DNA of 64,000 nucleotides from Phytophthora colocasiae (Eukaryota > Oomycota > Peronosporomycetes > Peronosporales > Peronosporaceae): assembly GCA_018806915.1 (NCBI GenBank), contig JAGKQI010000091.1, forward strand, positions 372,001 through 436,000, read 5' to 3'. This document shows positions 30,537 to 42,038 of this stretch, piece after piece; the first letter of the stretch is position 1, and every line of letters starts with the position of its first letter. Position numbers and translations under genes: made by a program. The notes under the pieces are model-generated. The model had not been told where the DNA came from and did not search any database. It worked only from the letters and a program-made list of their open reading frames with translations.

Positions 30537-32223
30537 TGTCGCGAAGTCGGTGAAACTTTGGTCGCGGAGCAGGGGGCGTATAGTGAACCCTAGTTATACG
30601 ACTACTGAAAAGGGGTTTTCAGAGTCGTACAACGGTAGGTTGGCGTGTGGTACCTTGCGGTATCCTCGTGGGTTCGTTGTCTTCGGAAATATGACCCTCG
30701 CCGGAGTCTGAGAATGTGTTGTGAAGAGAAGTAGGGGTTCCCTTGGAGTCTGGTGTCGGTATTCAGGAAATCCTTCCAGGAGCGTTCGGGAGTCGGAATC
30801 TCTGGAAACCAAAGTGTTTTCCAGGAAGTCGGCGGTCGAAAAGAGGTTAATATACCAGAGAAAAGTCGGAATTCGGTGTCTGAATATCACAAATCCAGAA
30901 CCGAGATACCTGACTTTCAGAGATAAACAACCAATATACAGAGTTCGAAAATATACAAATATATACAGCCGTTCTTATTCTTTCTAGGCCCTTGAACGGT
31001 GGGCTAACACTCCAGGTCAACTAGGGACTTACTACCAGACACCTGGTCTGTCTGGTATCCCTTTACTTCGCGCACCACCCTCTAATATAGAGGGAAGATA
31101 TAAACCAATACAATCGGCTATATAACAGTCTACCTTGCACTCTGAAAACGACTGTCTAGTTTCCAGAGCCTGTCCAAACGATCAATATGAAATGGGCTAC
31201 CGCTAGAGACAAAACAAACGACCCAACTAGGATATGGAATAGGCGGGTCCTTTCAGGTCTCTACGTTACCTGATCTCCACCTAAGGGGATCGAATTTGGT
31301 GGAGATCACACGACGTACGTGATGACGCAGTGGCTTGGATACCTCTCAAGCGGACTTGTGCAGTAGCAAGCAAATTGAACTCTGTTTATCGTTTATCTTC
31401 CTCATAACTATCATATATCTCTGGTAACTCTCTTCTTCTTGTCGTCTTTTGCGTCCTTTATGCAGTCAGTCTTCATATCTCAGGTACTCTTGGTCTTTGT
31501 ATACATCTGGTACTTTGACTTGGTGTCAGTATGCAGTCTGTGCAGCCGATCTCGATGGGTTGACAGGTAGAGACGTCATTACGGGGGATGTGCAGGTCAG
31601 TAATCACTTGAATGCGTGACTTGAACTTGGGTTCACTTGGTTTCAGTATGGTCTTGAATCTTCGGTGGTTTCAGAGTCTGGTATCCTGGTTTTCAGAGTC
31701 TGATATCACTTGGTTTTTTTCAGAGTCTTGGTCACTCAGAGTTAGAGATACCAGAGTCTTGAATACGAAACCAGAGTACGGAGCACTAATGCTTCAACGT
31801 ACACGAAGATCTTGGGGGTTGCGCGGGTGCGCGGCGTTCAGCGTGCGATGCTTGGTCTCTGCGGGTATATGTTGTGAATCCTTGAACCATCCATCGTCGC
31901 GCTGGACGGTAACGGGATGAGGTCTCTCAGAGATACGTTCTTCTGAGAGACTTTCCGCCAGAACTTAGGCACTCATCGTCGGGGAAAGTCCGGTGACCAG
32001 ACAGAGTGTAGTTGACCTCCAGAGTTGTGCACACTCTGAAGTACACTTCTGGTCCTTTGGGCCCCTTTACAGTCAGGCGAAGGTTTATCCACAATCTTCC
32101 ACAGATGTCGCACGGGTGCGGCCGCGTCCCAAAGTCCCTTTCGCTTATAACCCATAGTATAACCAATCACATCGTAACGTAATATCCACCTGTCGCTCGA
32201 AAATCGGAATTAACATCATGTCA
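30537..32223 (-). repeat. 5' LTR of element C copy 1
   Basis: 1,687 bp. At diagnostic sites it matches the right LTR of copy 2 (45411-47075), not its own partner: TGGAAACCAAAGTG, GGTATATGTTGTG, GTTGACCTCCAGAG, and AGCGTGCG in place of GGCGCGCG. Confidence 0.95.
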
Positions 32224-32227
32224 CAGT

Positions 32228-32409
32228 CGTAGGGCTTAGCGCGTGGAGAGTTCTAACACGCGCTGCAGAATTTGGGTTGTGGCGTGAATCCTGCGCACCA
32301 CAGGTTGTAAGTGGTTTTGATTGGTCAATAAAATTTGATTGTGTTCTGTGTTGTTGCGCCATTTCTATCTGTGCTGCTACCAATTTCGTATGTGGTATCA
32401 CCTTCCCTC
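32228..32409. other. Short spacer, nothing recognised
   Basis: About 180 bp without a supported gene. In the original order it adjoined the sequence now at 47080. Confidence 0.4.
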
Positions 32410-32753
32410 GCTGTACACACCAATGGCTACATGGGCGAACCACATCATTGGGTGGTTCGTGTGCATTTGTGCATATTATTGGTAGAAAGTAACGGGTTTC
32501 TACCAATCACTGAGCAGAGTTTCCGTTGACAGACCCTTTAGAAATAGATAAAAAACAGTTTTAGGAGGTCCCAAATTGGCTTATGCCAAATTCAATAACA
32601 GTTCTCATTTTACGGTATTTTGCAGTTTAATTTAGTTATATTTGATTTTATTATACTTATTTAAATAAATATACTTAAATTAAGTCTATTCTAATTGCAC
32701 GCTTCCTCATACACGTAAGCGCACGTGTACGAGGTCTAGGTAGACCCATTACA
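32410..32753 (+). repeat. Truncated LTR of an element A relative
   Basis: From GCTGTACACACC to CCCATTACA the sequence follows the A LTR in sense orientation with scattered differences; the first ~120 bp of the LTR are missing. It keeps the TTTCTACCA/TGGTAGAAA hairpin. No internal element sequence follows, so it is a solo or truncated LTR. Confidence 0.85.
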
Positions 32754-32769
32754 GTAGCAGCCCTGGACG

Positions 32770-33574
32770 CAAGCAATCATTTAGCTCGAATCAAAGCCCA
32801 AATCGCAGTACCAGTACGACACGGCAACGAGAACTCGTTGAAGGTGTAGCTGTACAAGCCGTCACACCTACGCGACCTACCACCGTCCATGTTGCTGGGC
32901 ATGGTTTTTCCAGGTACAACATTGGTAAAACACGAACTTCGTACAGATGCAATGCCTACAGACGCAAAGGTTGCAAAGCAAAACTACACTTCAAACGCAA
33001 GGAGAACGAGTATGAGTTTGAAGGTGAACATTCGTGTGAACGTGGCCAGCGCAACGTGCTACCACCAGGGCTTGACGTGTCGGAAGATATGAAAGAGGCA
33101 GCTGATACGATGGCCCTTACGCGCATGGACCTTACTGCTGAGCGTATTTGGAAACAACTACGGGCTGACTTCTATCCTGACACTTTGATGTTAGTTCAGT
33201 ATGTACACGACAAGATCTGTTATATCTGTTTGGAAGAGAACGTAACTTTCACTGAGTCCGTGTGGGGATTGTTCTGGTCATACTTTCGTAAAACCTGGCT
33301 AAAGACCTACAAGCCGAGTGTGTGGAACGTTCATGACGTCGATGAAGCCATCGTTAGCCGTAAAAATAATCCCCTGGAACGGTTCAATCGTGAAATTAAT
33401 GCTGCATTGCCGTCTCCTCATCCATCTTTACCTGCTTTCGTCGCCATGATTCAAGTTCTCTCACAACGTTACGTCGATCGAATCGATGACATGGCTAAAT
33501 GTCGAGCCAAGAAGCGTCAACGCCTCCGGTACATTGAGCCGGTAAATCTCCCTGTGTCTGCAGCTTTGGAATAG
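32770..33574 (+). pseudogene. FLYWCH/MULE-type transposase remnant with internal deletion
   Basis: An open frame begins shortly after the LTR fragment and ends with TAG at 33572-33574. Its first half has a FLYWCH-like zinc finger (YRCNAYRRKGCKAKLHF then GEHSC). It then reads DMKEAADTMALTRMDLTAERIW and jumps into the C-terminal part typical of oomycete MULE-like proteins (LFWSYFRKTWLKTYKPSVW, NNPLERFNREINAALP). The catalytic DDE centre that belongs between these parts is missing, with a likely junction near VHDKICY. An AATAAA-like signal follows at about 33580. A dead transposase or a domesticated fragment; no evidence of function. Confidence 0.65.
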
Positions 33575-33730
33575 CTTTAATAAAACGACATGTGCATGTG
33601 TTCATACTTTCACCATTATTCTACTGGTTGTTACATGCCGAGTTTTTATGTGATCAACTTTGGTCAGCGTTTCGAGGTGGATCAATGGTTTTGACCATTT
33701 TCGTGTTGACCCGTATTTGATACGTTTTAC

Positions 33731-33859
33731 AGTCTACCGTTTAGTTTTCTCACTTTTGGTTTTACCTCGAAGCTGACAAGCGCAATATACTTGGCGAACA
33801 AGTGAAGGAAGTGCCAGCTTCCCCCTACGTTTGTGTGTTTCAAATTGTGACCTACTACA
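33731..33859 (+). repeat. Remnant of the 5' LTR of element B (inverted)
   Basis: The inverse of 10090-10214 with few differences. In this orientation it ends CTACTACA followed by the B leader and gag start, exactly as the inner end of a 5' LTR should. The first ~320 bp of the LTR are missing; the junction at about 33731 joins the sequence following the FLYWCH remnant. Confidence 0.8.
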
Positions 33860-33888
33860 AAGAATTCTTTAGCAGTGCTAAGGTCAAG

Positions 33889-34215
33889 ATGACGATATCG
33901 ACACGAAGAAACCCGACGTCCACGGCGCCAGCAACTTCGGTTCCGGCTGGAGCCTCGACTGTGCCAATGGACCTTTTCATGCCGCTTGCTGCTCCACAAC
34001 TGAAGAGCACTTCCCACGCTTCTTTAGTTCACTGGCGGAACCTTCGACGTGAGTACGAGGACGAAGTGGCAATGCGTTGCAGCAATGACGCCGACAAGAT
34101 GGCTGAGGTGCTAGTGAGCGTGAAAAAGTCGTTTAACAAGCGACTTTTGAAAGTGAATTTGACTGGGGCGTCAAGATCGATACGGTCACGGATGAGTTCA
34201 TTCTGCGAGATCATT
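33889..34215 (+). pseudogene. Element B Gag, N-terminal part (moved by inversion)
   Basis: The ATG at 33889 starts MTISTRRNPTSTAPATS, followed by a helical segment (VHWRNLRREYEDEVAMRC, VLVSVKKSFNKRLLKVN) ending ILRDH at the edge of C copy 2. The continuation is on the minus strand from 15048 (FIGK, then NNSVPDVAALFKEH after one extra A). So this is the front of the gag whose rest is at 14376-15047. The gag start follows the LTR remnant by about 30 bp; no TGG-type primer site is obvious in that gap. Confidence 0.78.
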
Positions 34216-35904
34216 TGACATGATGTTAATTCCGATTTTCGAGCGACAGGTGGATATTACGTTACGATGTGATTGGTTATACTATGGGTTATAAGCGAAA
34301 GGGACTTTGGGACGCGGCCGCACCCGTGCGACATCTGTGGAAGATTGTGGATAAACCTTCGCCTGACTGTAAAGGGGCCCAAAGGACCAGAAGTGTACTT
34401 CAGAGTGTGCACAACTCTGAAGGTCAACTACACTCTGTCTGGTCACCGGACTTTCCCCGACGATGAGTGCCTAAGTTCTGGCGGAAAGTCTCTCAGAAGA
34501 ACGTATCTCTGAGAGACCTCATCCCGTTACCGTCCAGCGCGACGATGGATGGTTCAAGGATTCACAATATATACCCGCAGAGACCAAGTATCGCGCGCCG
34601 GACGCCGCGCACCCGCGCAACCCTCAAATCTTCATGTACGTTGAAGCATTAGTGCTCCGTACTCTGGTTTCGTATTCAAGACTCTGGTATCTCTAACTCT
34701 GAGTGACCAAGACTCTGAAAAAAACCAAGTGATATCAGACTCTGAAAACCAGGATACCAGACTCTGAAACCACCGAAGATTCAAGACCATACTGAAACCA
34801 AGTGAACCCAAGTTCAAGTCACGCATTCAAGTGATTACTGACCTGCACATCCCCCGTAATGACGTCTCTACCTGTCAACCCATCGAGATCGGCTGCACAG
34901 ACTGCATACTGACACCAAGTCAAAGTACCAGATGTATACAAAGACCAAGAGTACCTGAGATATGAAGACTGACTGCATAAAGGACGCAAAAGACGACAAG
35001 AAGGAGAGAGTTACCAGAGATATATGATAGTTATGAGGAAGATAAACGATAAACAGAGTTCAATTTGCTTGCTACTGCACAAGTCCGCTTGAGAGGTATC
35101 CAAGCCACCGCGTCATCACGTACGTCGTGTGATCTCCACCAAATTCAATCCCCTTAGGTGGAGATCAGGTAACGTAGAGACCTGAAAGGACCCGCCTATT
35201 CCATATCCTAGTTGGGTCGTTTGTTTTGTCTCTAGCGGTAGCCCATTTCATATTGATCGTTTGGACAGGCTCTGGAAACTAGACAGTCGTTTTCAGAGTG
35301 CAAGGTAGACTGTTATATATAACCGATTGTATTGGTGTATATTTTCCCTCTATACTAGAGGGTGGTGCGCGAACGTAAAGGGGTACCAGACAGACCAGGT
35401 GTCTGGTAGTAAGTCCCTAGTTGACCTGGAGTGTTAGCCCACCGTTCAAGGGCCTAGAAAGAATAAGAACGGCTGTGTATATTTGTATATTTTCGAACTC
35501 TGTATATTGGTTGTTTATCTCTGAGAGTCAGGTATCTCGGTTCTGGATTTGTGATATTCAGACACCGAATTCAGACTTTCTTCTGGTATATTAACCTCTT
35601 TTCGACCGCCGACTTCCTGGAAACCATCTTGGTTCCCAGAGATTCCGACTCCCGAACGCTCCTGGAAGGATTTCCTGAATACCGACACCAGACTCCAAGG
35701 GAACCCCTACTTCTCTTCACAACACATTCTCAGACTCCGGCGAGGGTCATATTTCCGAAGACAACGAACCCACGAGGATACCGCAAGGTACCACACGCCA
35801 ACCTACCGTTGTACGACTCTGAAAACCCCTTTTCAGTAGTCGTATAACTAGGGTTCACTATACGCCCCCTGCTCCGCGACCAAAGTTTCACCGACTTCGC
35901 GACA
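34216..35904 (+). repeat. 5' LTR of element C copy 2
   Basis: 1,689 bp. It shares most diagnostic variants with 15049-16733, the left LTR of copy 1. An exception is a run of seven A/T near 34720, shared with the right LTR of copy 1. Confidence 0.95.
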
Positions 35905-35906
35905 AC

Positions 35907-35923
35907 TGGTGCGCGTGCCCGGA
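35907..35923 (+). other. Primer-binding site of element C copy 2
   Basis: TGGTGCGCGTGCCCGGA lies two bases inside the 5' LTR, identical to copy 1. Confidence 0.65.
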
Positions 35924-35934
35924 TTTTTGGAATC

Positions 35935-37008
35935 GTGATATCACCGGATTTGAGAGTACAAGAAGAAAAAGTTTCCTGTCAAGCGTCTATATTCAAGATG
36001 GCTACGCCAGGATCTACGAGAGGAGGACGCCGTGGTCGTGGTCGGAGCATTCCGACACGTCAATCCAAGCGTCTACAAGGTTTGTCGCCTGAAGAGCAAC
36101 CAGACTTGGATGCTATCCAGAAGGCGGCCCGCGAGAAGAGGAAAGCTGCGCGAGAGAAGAAGGCAGCTGAGAATGTGAGCGTCCCAGAACCGGCGGTCGA
36201 AGACCAGCCTGCTGAGGAACCAGAAGCTCAAGAGACACCTGCTGTCCCTGGTGAACAAGGTTCTGAAGGACCGTCAGAAGTCGAAGCTTCTGGTGACGAG
36301 GCGACCACTGCCCGCGAGGGTGGTGATGAGGCGTCTGAGGGAGGCGCCGATATGGTTGAGCCCCCGGAAGTGATCGATCTGTGTTCAGATTCGGCAACTT
36401 CCGGCCAGTCCGTGGACGAAGTGAAACCAGAACCCGGACACTCTGAAGAACGTGTTCCACGGTCCCCAAAGTCTGAAGACGCACCAATGTCTGATGACAT
36501 GGCGATCAAGTCTGAAGAGTCTCTGAAGACACCGTCTGATGAGTCTGGGAGGGCTGATTCGCTTGACGGGGAACGAGCTCTGAGGTATGTGCGTCGTGAG
36601 TTCCGCCGTTGGAGAGATATGGACACAGGCAAAGTCATTCCGCCTAGCATTGAATATATGTGGCCAACGACGAAGCCTAGTGCTGATGCTTTCCAGAAAG
36701 CCGCTGCAGCGACCGGCGACTACATCAAATGGCGATGTTCCTCCGTTTTCCCCGAGGATATGTGGATCTCCGAGTTTCACGCGAGGCGTCATGGTTTTGG
36801 TTGGATCCAAGACCTATCTTATGTTGAGATTCCGATGAGCACGTTGACAGCACCGGAGTGTGTGGCTGTTCTTCAGACAATGTTGTACGAGGCAGGATTC
36901 GAATTCCAGAATCTCCTCCCAACCTGGCCCCAGACGCAGGCGTCAGCCGTCGTTGGGTCTCAAGTACGCAGTGTGGCGTCCGAACTTCACAGAGTCGACT
37001 CGCAGTAG
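35935..37008 (+). CDS. Element C ORF-a, copy 2
   Basis: 357 codons, nearly identical to 29433-30506, with a likely start at the MATPGST Met (35998). The SUMO-interaction-like motif EVIDLCSDS is kept. Differences are few and conservative (for example HEGGDE to REGGDE, VVPPSVEYM to IPPSIEYM). Being open in both copies while pol decays suggests either recent activity or coding constraint. Confidence 0.7.
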   Translation: MISPDLRVQEEKVSCQASIFKMATPGSTRGGRRGRGRSIPTRQSKRLQGLSPEEQPDLDAIQKAAREKRKAAREKKAAENVSVPEPAVEDQPAEEPEAQETPAVPGEQGSEGPSEVEASGDEATTAREGGDEASEGGADMVEPPEVIDLCSDSATSGQSVDEVKPEPGHSEERVPRSPKSEDAPMSDDMAIKSEESLKTPSDESGRADSLDGERALRYVRREFRRWRDMDTGKVIPPSIEYMWPTTKPSADAFQKAAAATGDYIKWRCSSVFPEDMWISEFHARRHGFGWIQDLSYVEIPMSTLTAPECVAVLQTMLYEAGFEFQNLLPTWPQTQASAVVGSQVRSVASELHRVDSQ

Positions 37009-39239
37009 AATTGGTTGAGTGGGCCACAGTGACCGCCAGGTTACAAGTTTGCCGACTCCCAGAAAGCATGAAGCAAGGAGACACAGCTGACAAGAACGAA
37101 GCAAACGGTGTATTACCTGACGAAAATGCTGACCTACAAGGACAACGGCTGATCATGCGACTCCGGGTAACCGGACTCCGAGTGACGCACAGCTCTGATG
37201 GTTCCAGCAGTGACGAGCCGCCGCAGTCCAAGCGCTTACAGCAGAGACCGCCGCGCCCACAAATCCCGTCGACACCGTCAGCTTTATCGACGCCATCGCT
37301 GTCTTCACTGCCGCAGTACGAGAGTCGCTCTGATAACACGCGGCCAGAGTCTGAAAATCCAATGTCCGAAGATCACAGCATCTCTCAGACTCAGATGTCA
37401 GACGTGCCAATTCCCAGTGTCATTGGGACCTTAGACGACCAGTCGTCGGGTTTCCAGACTTCACGCGGAAGCTCTACGGACTCGTCCTTGATGTCCATGA
37501 GTCGAGGGGCGGCATCACATATGCCGCCGCCCACAGGAAGTCTGGCGTTAATCGCTCAAGGTGCTGATGTAGGAGGAACAGTCTCTGAAGGCATGGGGAT
37601 CCAAGTGACGCGAACGCTGTTACCAGTGAAACCGGAGTCCGAGGATGTCGACATGCCGGAAGAGAGACCAGAGGTGCCGGGCGCGGAGTCTGGAAAACAG
37701 GTGTCTGTCAGAAGTTCTTCACGGGATTTCAAACAATTGTCTCCGGAGATTCCGCCTGTATCTGCCTCCACCCGAAGCGAAAGTCACCAGAGCCACCGCC
37801 AAAGTGTGAAGAGTGAAGACCTTCCGAGACCACCGTCCCGACGTTTGAGTTCCATTGCGTCGAGTCGTACGAAGTCTGAAGCTCGAAGCTCTCAGAGATC
37901 AGGGCCTGCCCAGATCGAGTTGAACGTCATGAGGCAACAGCAGGAGTGGCAAAGCCGGATGGAGCAAGCGCAGATGGAGTTTTTGGCCCGAGAACGCTTG
38001 GAGACCATGGAACGCGATCGTCGTCGAGAGCAACGTGACTTGGAGGCAAGGCGCGAAATTCAGACGCTCACCGAGCGCTTGTTGAAATCGGAAAACGCGA
38101 GGCTGGAGGCTGAGAGACGTGCTGACGACGCTGAAGAACGCAGAAGTCTGGTATCTGAAAACAAGCTAGACAATTGCCTGTGGGGATTCGTGAGACTGTC
38201 ACCAGAAGAAGAAGCTGAAGTTGATGCGGAGGTTCTGGAATTTCTGCAACTCCAGCCTCAGGACTCTAAAAAGCATCTTTCAGACTCTGAGAACCATACT
38301 CCGATTTCAGAGATGCCAACCCTCACAAGTCAGATGACCGTCTTTCAGAGGAACATTCCTGTTCCCACGTGCATGGGCCCAGTCCTGGGGAGGAGTTCAT
38401 ACATCGACGACATCGCACATGGAGCACCGACTTGGGACCAATTATGTGACGATTTGAATGCCATGCTTTTCAGGCTTCGCTACTGGAACATTTCTGTGAG
38501 TTTGCCCAAGAGCGAGTTCGGGAAGTTGTCGATACCGTACCTATCCCACGAAATCAGTGCCGAGGGTCTGAGGGCAACACCCAAGATTGTCAAAGGGGTT
38601 GAAGAACTGCCATTTCCGTCTACGTTAAAGGGAGTACAGAGTTTCATGGGAAGCCTCAACTATTACAACAAGTTTATTGAGGATTTACCGGTGATCGCTG
38701 CTACTCTCTATGAGTTGACAGACGAGCAGATTCGTGCTGGACGAGACCTGACTCGTGCGAAAGAGGCATTCGAGATTCTGAAACGCAAGATAGTCTCTAC
38801 CCCACTACTCCGACATCCAGACCGAACCAGACCGTTTGTTGTCATTCCGCATGCGAACCCTTGGGCTGCTTCAGCAGTCTTGGGACAAGAATATGAGGGA
38901 ATAATACACCCGGTCCGGTTCACGGGTCGTGTCCTGAACGACGCCGAACTCAGGTATCATATCGCTGAGAAGGAAGTGATTGCGATCCTCAGAGTTTTGG
39001 AAAACTTCAGAGCTCTGGTGGAGTCAAGTCCAGTGATTGTGGTTTATACCAGATACTCTGTCCTGAAATGGTTGCTGACATCGAGTTCCACCGACGGCAG
39101 AAACGTCAAGTGGGGTCTGAAGTTGTCGCAGTGGAACTTGGAAATTCGCCGGATTCAGCGTGATGAAGACGGACTCCCAGCTATACTCGGCGCAGGCATT
39201 ACCCCCGGGAGCATCTGGACGAAGTCTCTGAAAATCTGA
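36858..39239 (+). pseudogene. Chimeric ORF: element C ORF-b fused to RT/RNase H by deletion
   Basis: The first ~440 codons are ORF-b up to VSENK in the coiled coil. The reading then jumps in frame into RT at LDNCLWGFVRLSPEE (junction about 38168), through the SYIDD box and the gypsy RNase H. Gag, protease and the RT fingers are missing. The frame ends prematurely at GAGITPGS because one A is missing in the ACCCCC run near 39207; copy 1 has REHLDEV here. It makes a 793-codon open chimera, but no working RT. Confidence 0.85.
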
Positions 39240-41653
39240 TCCCAGTCAAGGGGCGAGTCAAGCCGCCAGTTCCTATCAGTGTGGAAATGTTGGAAGCAGA
39301 TTATCAGGGTTATGTTCTGAGTTTCGACGGTGCCGCAAAGACGTCTACTCGTTTGGGAAGCTGTGGGTGTATACTCTGGGAACTCCCGGGGTGGAGCGTT
39401 CTGGAAGCCCGAGGGTTTCCCCTGACGGATGTCACTGTGAATGACTCGGAATACTGTGGCCTGAATTATGGTCTGAAGATGGCACTCGACCACGGAATAC
39501 AGGAGTTGGTGGTTGTGGGAGATTCGCGCATCGCGATACAACAGGCTCAGGGACTAATCAACTGCAATCAGCCTAACTTGCAACGGAGGTTAGCCGAATT
39601 TGAGTCTCTGAAAACCAAGTTTCAGACTCTGAAGTTGGTACATGTGAAGCGCGAGTTCAACCAAGCGGCAGATTACCTGACCTCGAAGACTTTGACCCTT
39701 GGGGAAGCTTGGCGAGTACAAGATGAGGATGAACTTATGCACCTGCGACTGGTATCCAAGGTTCATGAGAGACTGATGAAGCCTCGCCCCGTCCCGAACA
39801 TGGAAGCTCAAGAGTCAAAGATACCAGACTCTGAAAATCATAATGCGTCTCCAGAGTCTGAAGATGCTCCTGGTCCGGAATCCGCACCCCTGCCTCGATC
39901 GGTCAGAGTATTGGTTGCTGTAACCCGTGCCCAAGCTCCGCCTGACGCTAATCTGCCTGAGGATGATGACGAACGAGAACCTTTGGGGCCTTTGGAGTTC
40001 CAGGCAGAACGCTGGCGACGGATCAAGGCGCATCAGAGCCAGGACCCGTACTTGGTTGAACTCATGAAGTTTCTGAAAGGCGATGTGGGAGATTTACCAC
40101 GACCCCGAGTCAGGAAACTTGCCAGAGTTGCTGAGGACTTCGTTCTGGATTCTAGAAATATACTATATCGCCTGAGTCGCGCTACTCGAGAGCGGCCCCG
40201 GGACAATGTTGACGAACTCAGACTGGTGGTTCCCAGAGACTTGTATCCAGACCTGTTACACTATGCTCATGAAGACTACCAAGGTGGACACCAAGGAATC
40301 AGGAGAACCTTTGAGAAGCTGAGTTCGGAGTTTTACTGGTTGGGTATGTATGCCGATGTGGAGAGGTTTGTGAAGGAATGCGTGGACTGTGCCAGTGGCA
40401 AGGGGCGACCCCCAAATCCTGGACCGTCCCCTGGAAATATTGAGCCCAGCCGGCCATTTGAAGTGGTGTCTATGGATTTTGTGACCCACATGCCGAAATC
40501 CGCACGTGGAAACACATTTCTCTTGCTGTTCCAGGATATGTTTTCGGGATACGTAATGTGCAAGCCAATGAGTGTCACCACTGCTCAGGATGTAGCAGAG
40601 GCTTATGAGGAACGCGTTTTCAGAAACTTTGGTGCTAGCTCTCTGATTCGTCATGATCAAGATCCTCGCTTTATGAGTGAGGTGTTCAAGTGTTTCAGGG
40701 AACTTTTGGGTAGCAGACAACGAGCTACTCTAGGGTACCGGCCTCAAGCCAACGGCCAGCAAGAGAGGTCAGTACAGACTGTGGTGCGCGCGATTAAGGC
40801 ATATATCTCTGAAGCTGATCAAAGTGACTGGGATGATCACGCCGAACGTCTGATGTTTGCCCTGAATACGTCATTCGATGCCACCCGTCTGGAAACGCCT
40901 TTCTACCTGGTACATGGTTGGGATGCTCACGGGACGGTGTCCGCTATGCTTGGACCCAAGCCATCGACGGCTCAGGAGCGAACTGCGTACGAATGGAGAC
41001 GGAAGATGCAACGAGACTATAGCTATGCTCTGGCATGTGCCGAAGATCTCCAGAAGAAGGCAAAGCGTGACCGGTCTGAAGAACAGACCAGGAAATGGAA
41101 CGAGTTGTCAGAGCGTCTGAAGTCAGGTTTCGCTATAGGCGACGCTGTATGGCTCTACATCCCTAAGGTACAAACGGGATTGAGCAGGAAACTAGCACAC
41201 ATGTGGCACGGACTCTTCAGGATCGAGGAGATGCTGGACGATTTCAGAGTACGACTCAAGGTTGAAGATACCGGCTACCGCGTGAACCCCTGGGTCCATG
41301 TGAGCCGTCTGAAGCCAAGGGCTCTGTTCCCCAGACGACCCACGGTGGAACTCCAGATTCCAGAAGATGATGATTTTGACGCCGCCCTGTTACCAGAAGA
41401 TAGTTGGGAACCTGATATTGAAAACGGCAAGTATGAAGTGGAGAAGATTCTGGATACCCGCTGGAACAAGCGTACCAGGACGTCCAGACGCTTGCGCGAA
41501 TATTTGATTAAGTGGAAAGGTTACGATGAAACTGAGTGGTTGCCGTTATCGAAGTTGAACTGTGGAGCATTACTTTACGAATTCAACCAGAGTGCACGAG
41601 CACGAGCCCGTTTTCAGGCGATGCAGGCTGGAGACGATCATCCCAGAGTCTAA
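39210..41653 (+). CDS. Element C second RNase H, integrase and chromodomain, copy 2
   Basis: A continuous frame that shows RNase H and integrase belong to one polyprotein. The archaeal-type RNase H keeps LSFDGAAKT, NDSEYCGL, VGDSRIAI and NQAADYL. The integrase has HEDYQGGHQ, CVDCASGKG, MDFVTHM, HDQDPRF and NGQQERS, and ends with the chromodomain (YEVEKILDTRW, YLIKWKGYDETEW). No Met is needed, since the upstream frame would supply the start, but a one-base deletion at about 39207 separates it. All catalytic residues seen in copy 1 are retained. Confidence 0.88.
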
Positions 41654-42038
41654 TAACTCTGAAAACACATCTGGAAGTCTGATATCTGAAGGATTTCAGA
41701 TATTGACTTTTAGAGTGTGGTAATCTGAGTGCGTGTTTTCAGAGACCTATTTCTGAAATTCATGCGTTTGGATATGTGATCGACCATGTTGCTGCTTATA
41801 TAAAACGACTGTGTGAATGTGAATATGGAAGTGAGTTTGTGGAGAATTAAGTACTGGAGGATACGAGGTTATGAACAATGAGATGATGAGAAGAAGTGTG
41901 ATTACGTGGAGTGATATTGAAAGATTAAGGGATTAGGAAGCTACACTGAGGCCGGGGATTTACGTCACAAATGCAGACAACTATTTGGCTTCTCGAAGAT
42001 GCAGCCTTCCCGTGGGCACCATGGTGGACACCTGAGCT
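41654..42038. other. Convergent spacer of element C, copy 2
   Basis: Inverse counterpart of 20109-20493, without an ORF. Confidence 0.5.

Larger units (their letters stand above)
15049..32223 (-). mobile_element. Giant Ty3/gypsy retrotransposon 'C', copy 1
   Basis: 17,175 bp with LTRs of about 1.69 kb (TGACATGATG...TTCGCGACA in sense). Minus-sense order: 5' LTR, PBS, ORF-a, ORF-b joined to gag, protease, RT, RNase H, archaeal-type RNase H, integrase with chromodomain; then an antisense gene pair beside the 3' LTR. The left flank is AATG and the right flank is CAGT, so there is no duplication around this copy itself. The partners of both flanks are at C copy 2, which shows an inversion between the copies. 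Several single-base frameshifts make pol non-functional. Confidence 0.95.
32224..34215. other. Inverted island between the two C elements
   Basis: The outer flanks of the two C copies pair crosswise. AATG at 15045-15048 matches the inverse of CATT at 34212-34215, and CAGT at 32224-32227 is the inverse of ACTG at 47076-47079. Turning this island around restores a 4-bp duplication around each C element and rejoins the gag of B. The island therefore lies inverted relative to its original state, together with the adjoining inner parts of both C copies. Confidence 0.9.

Noticed and set aside
32889..33092. Separate small gene before the FLYWCH remnant
   Set aside because: Out of frame with the zinc-finger reading, which runs through the same bases in a longer open frame.
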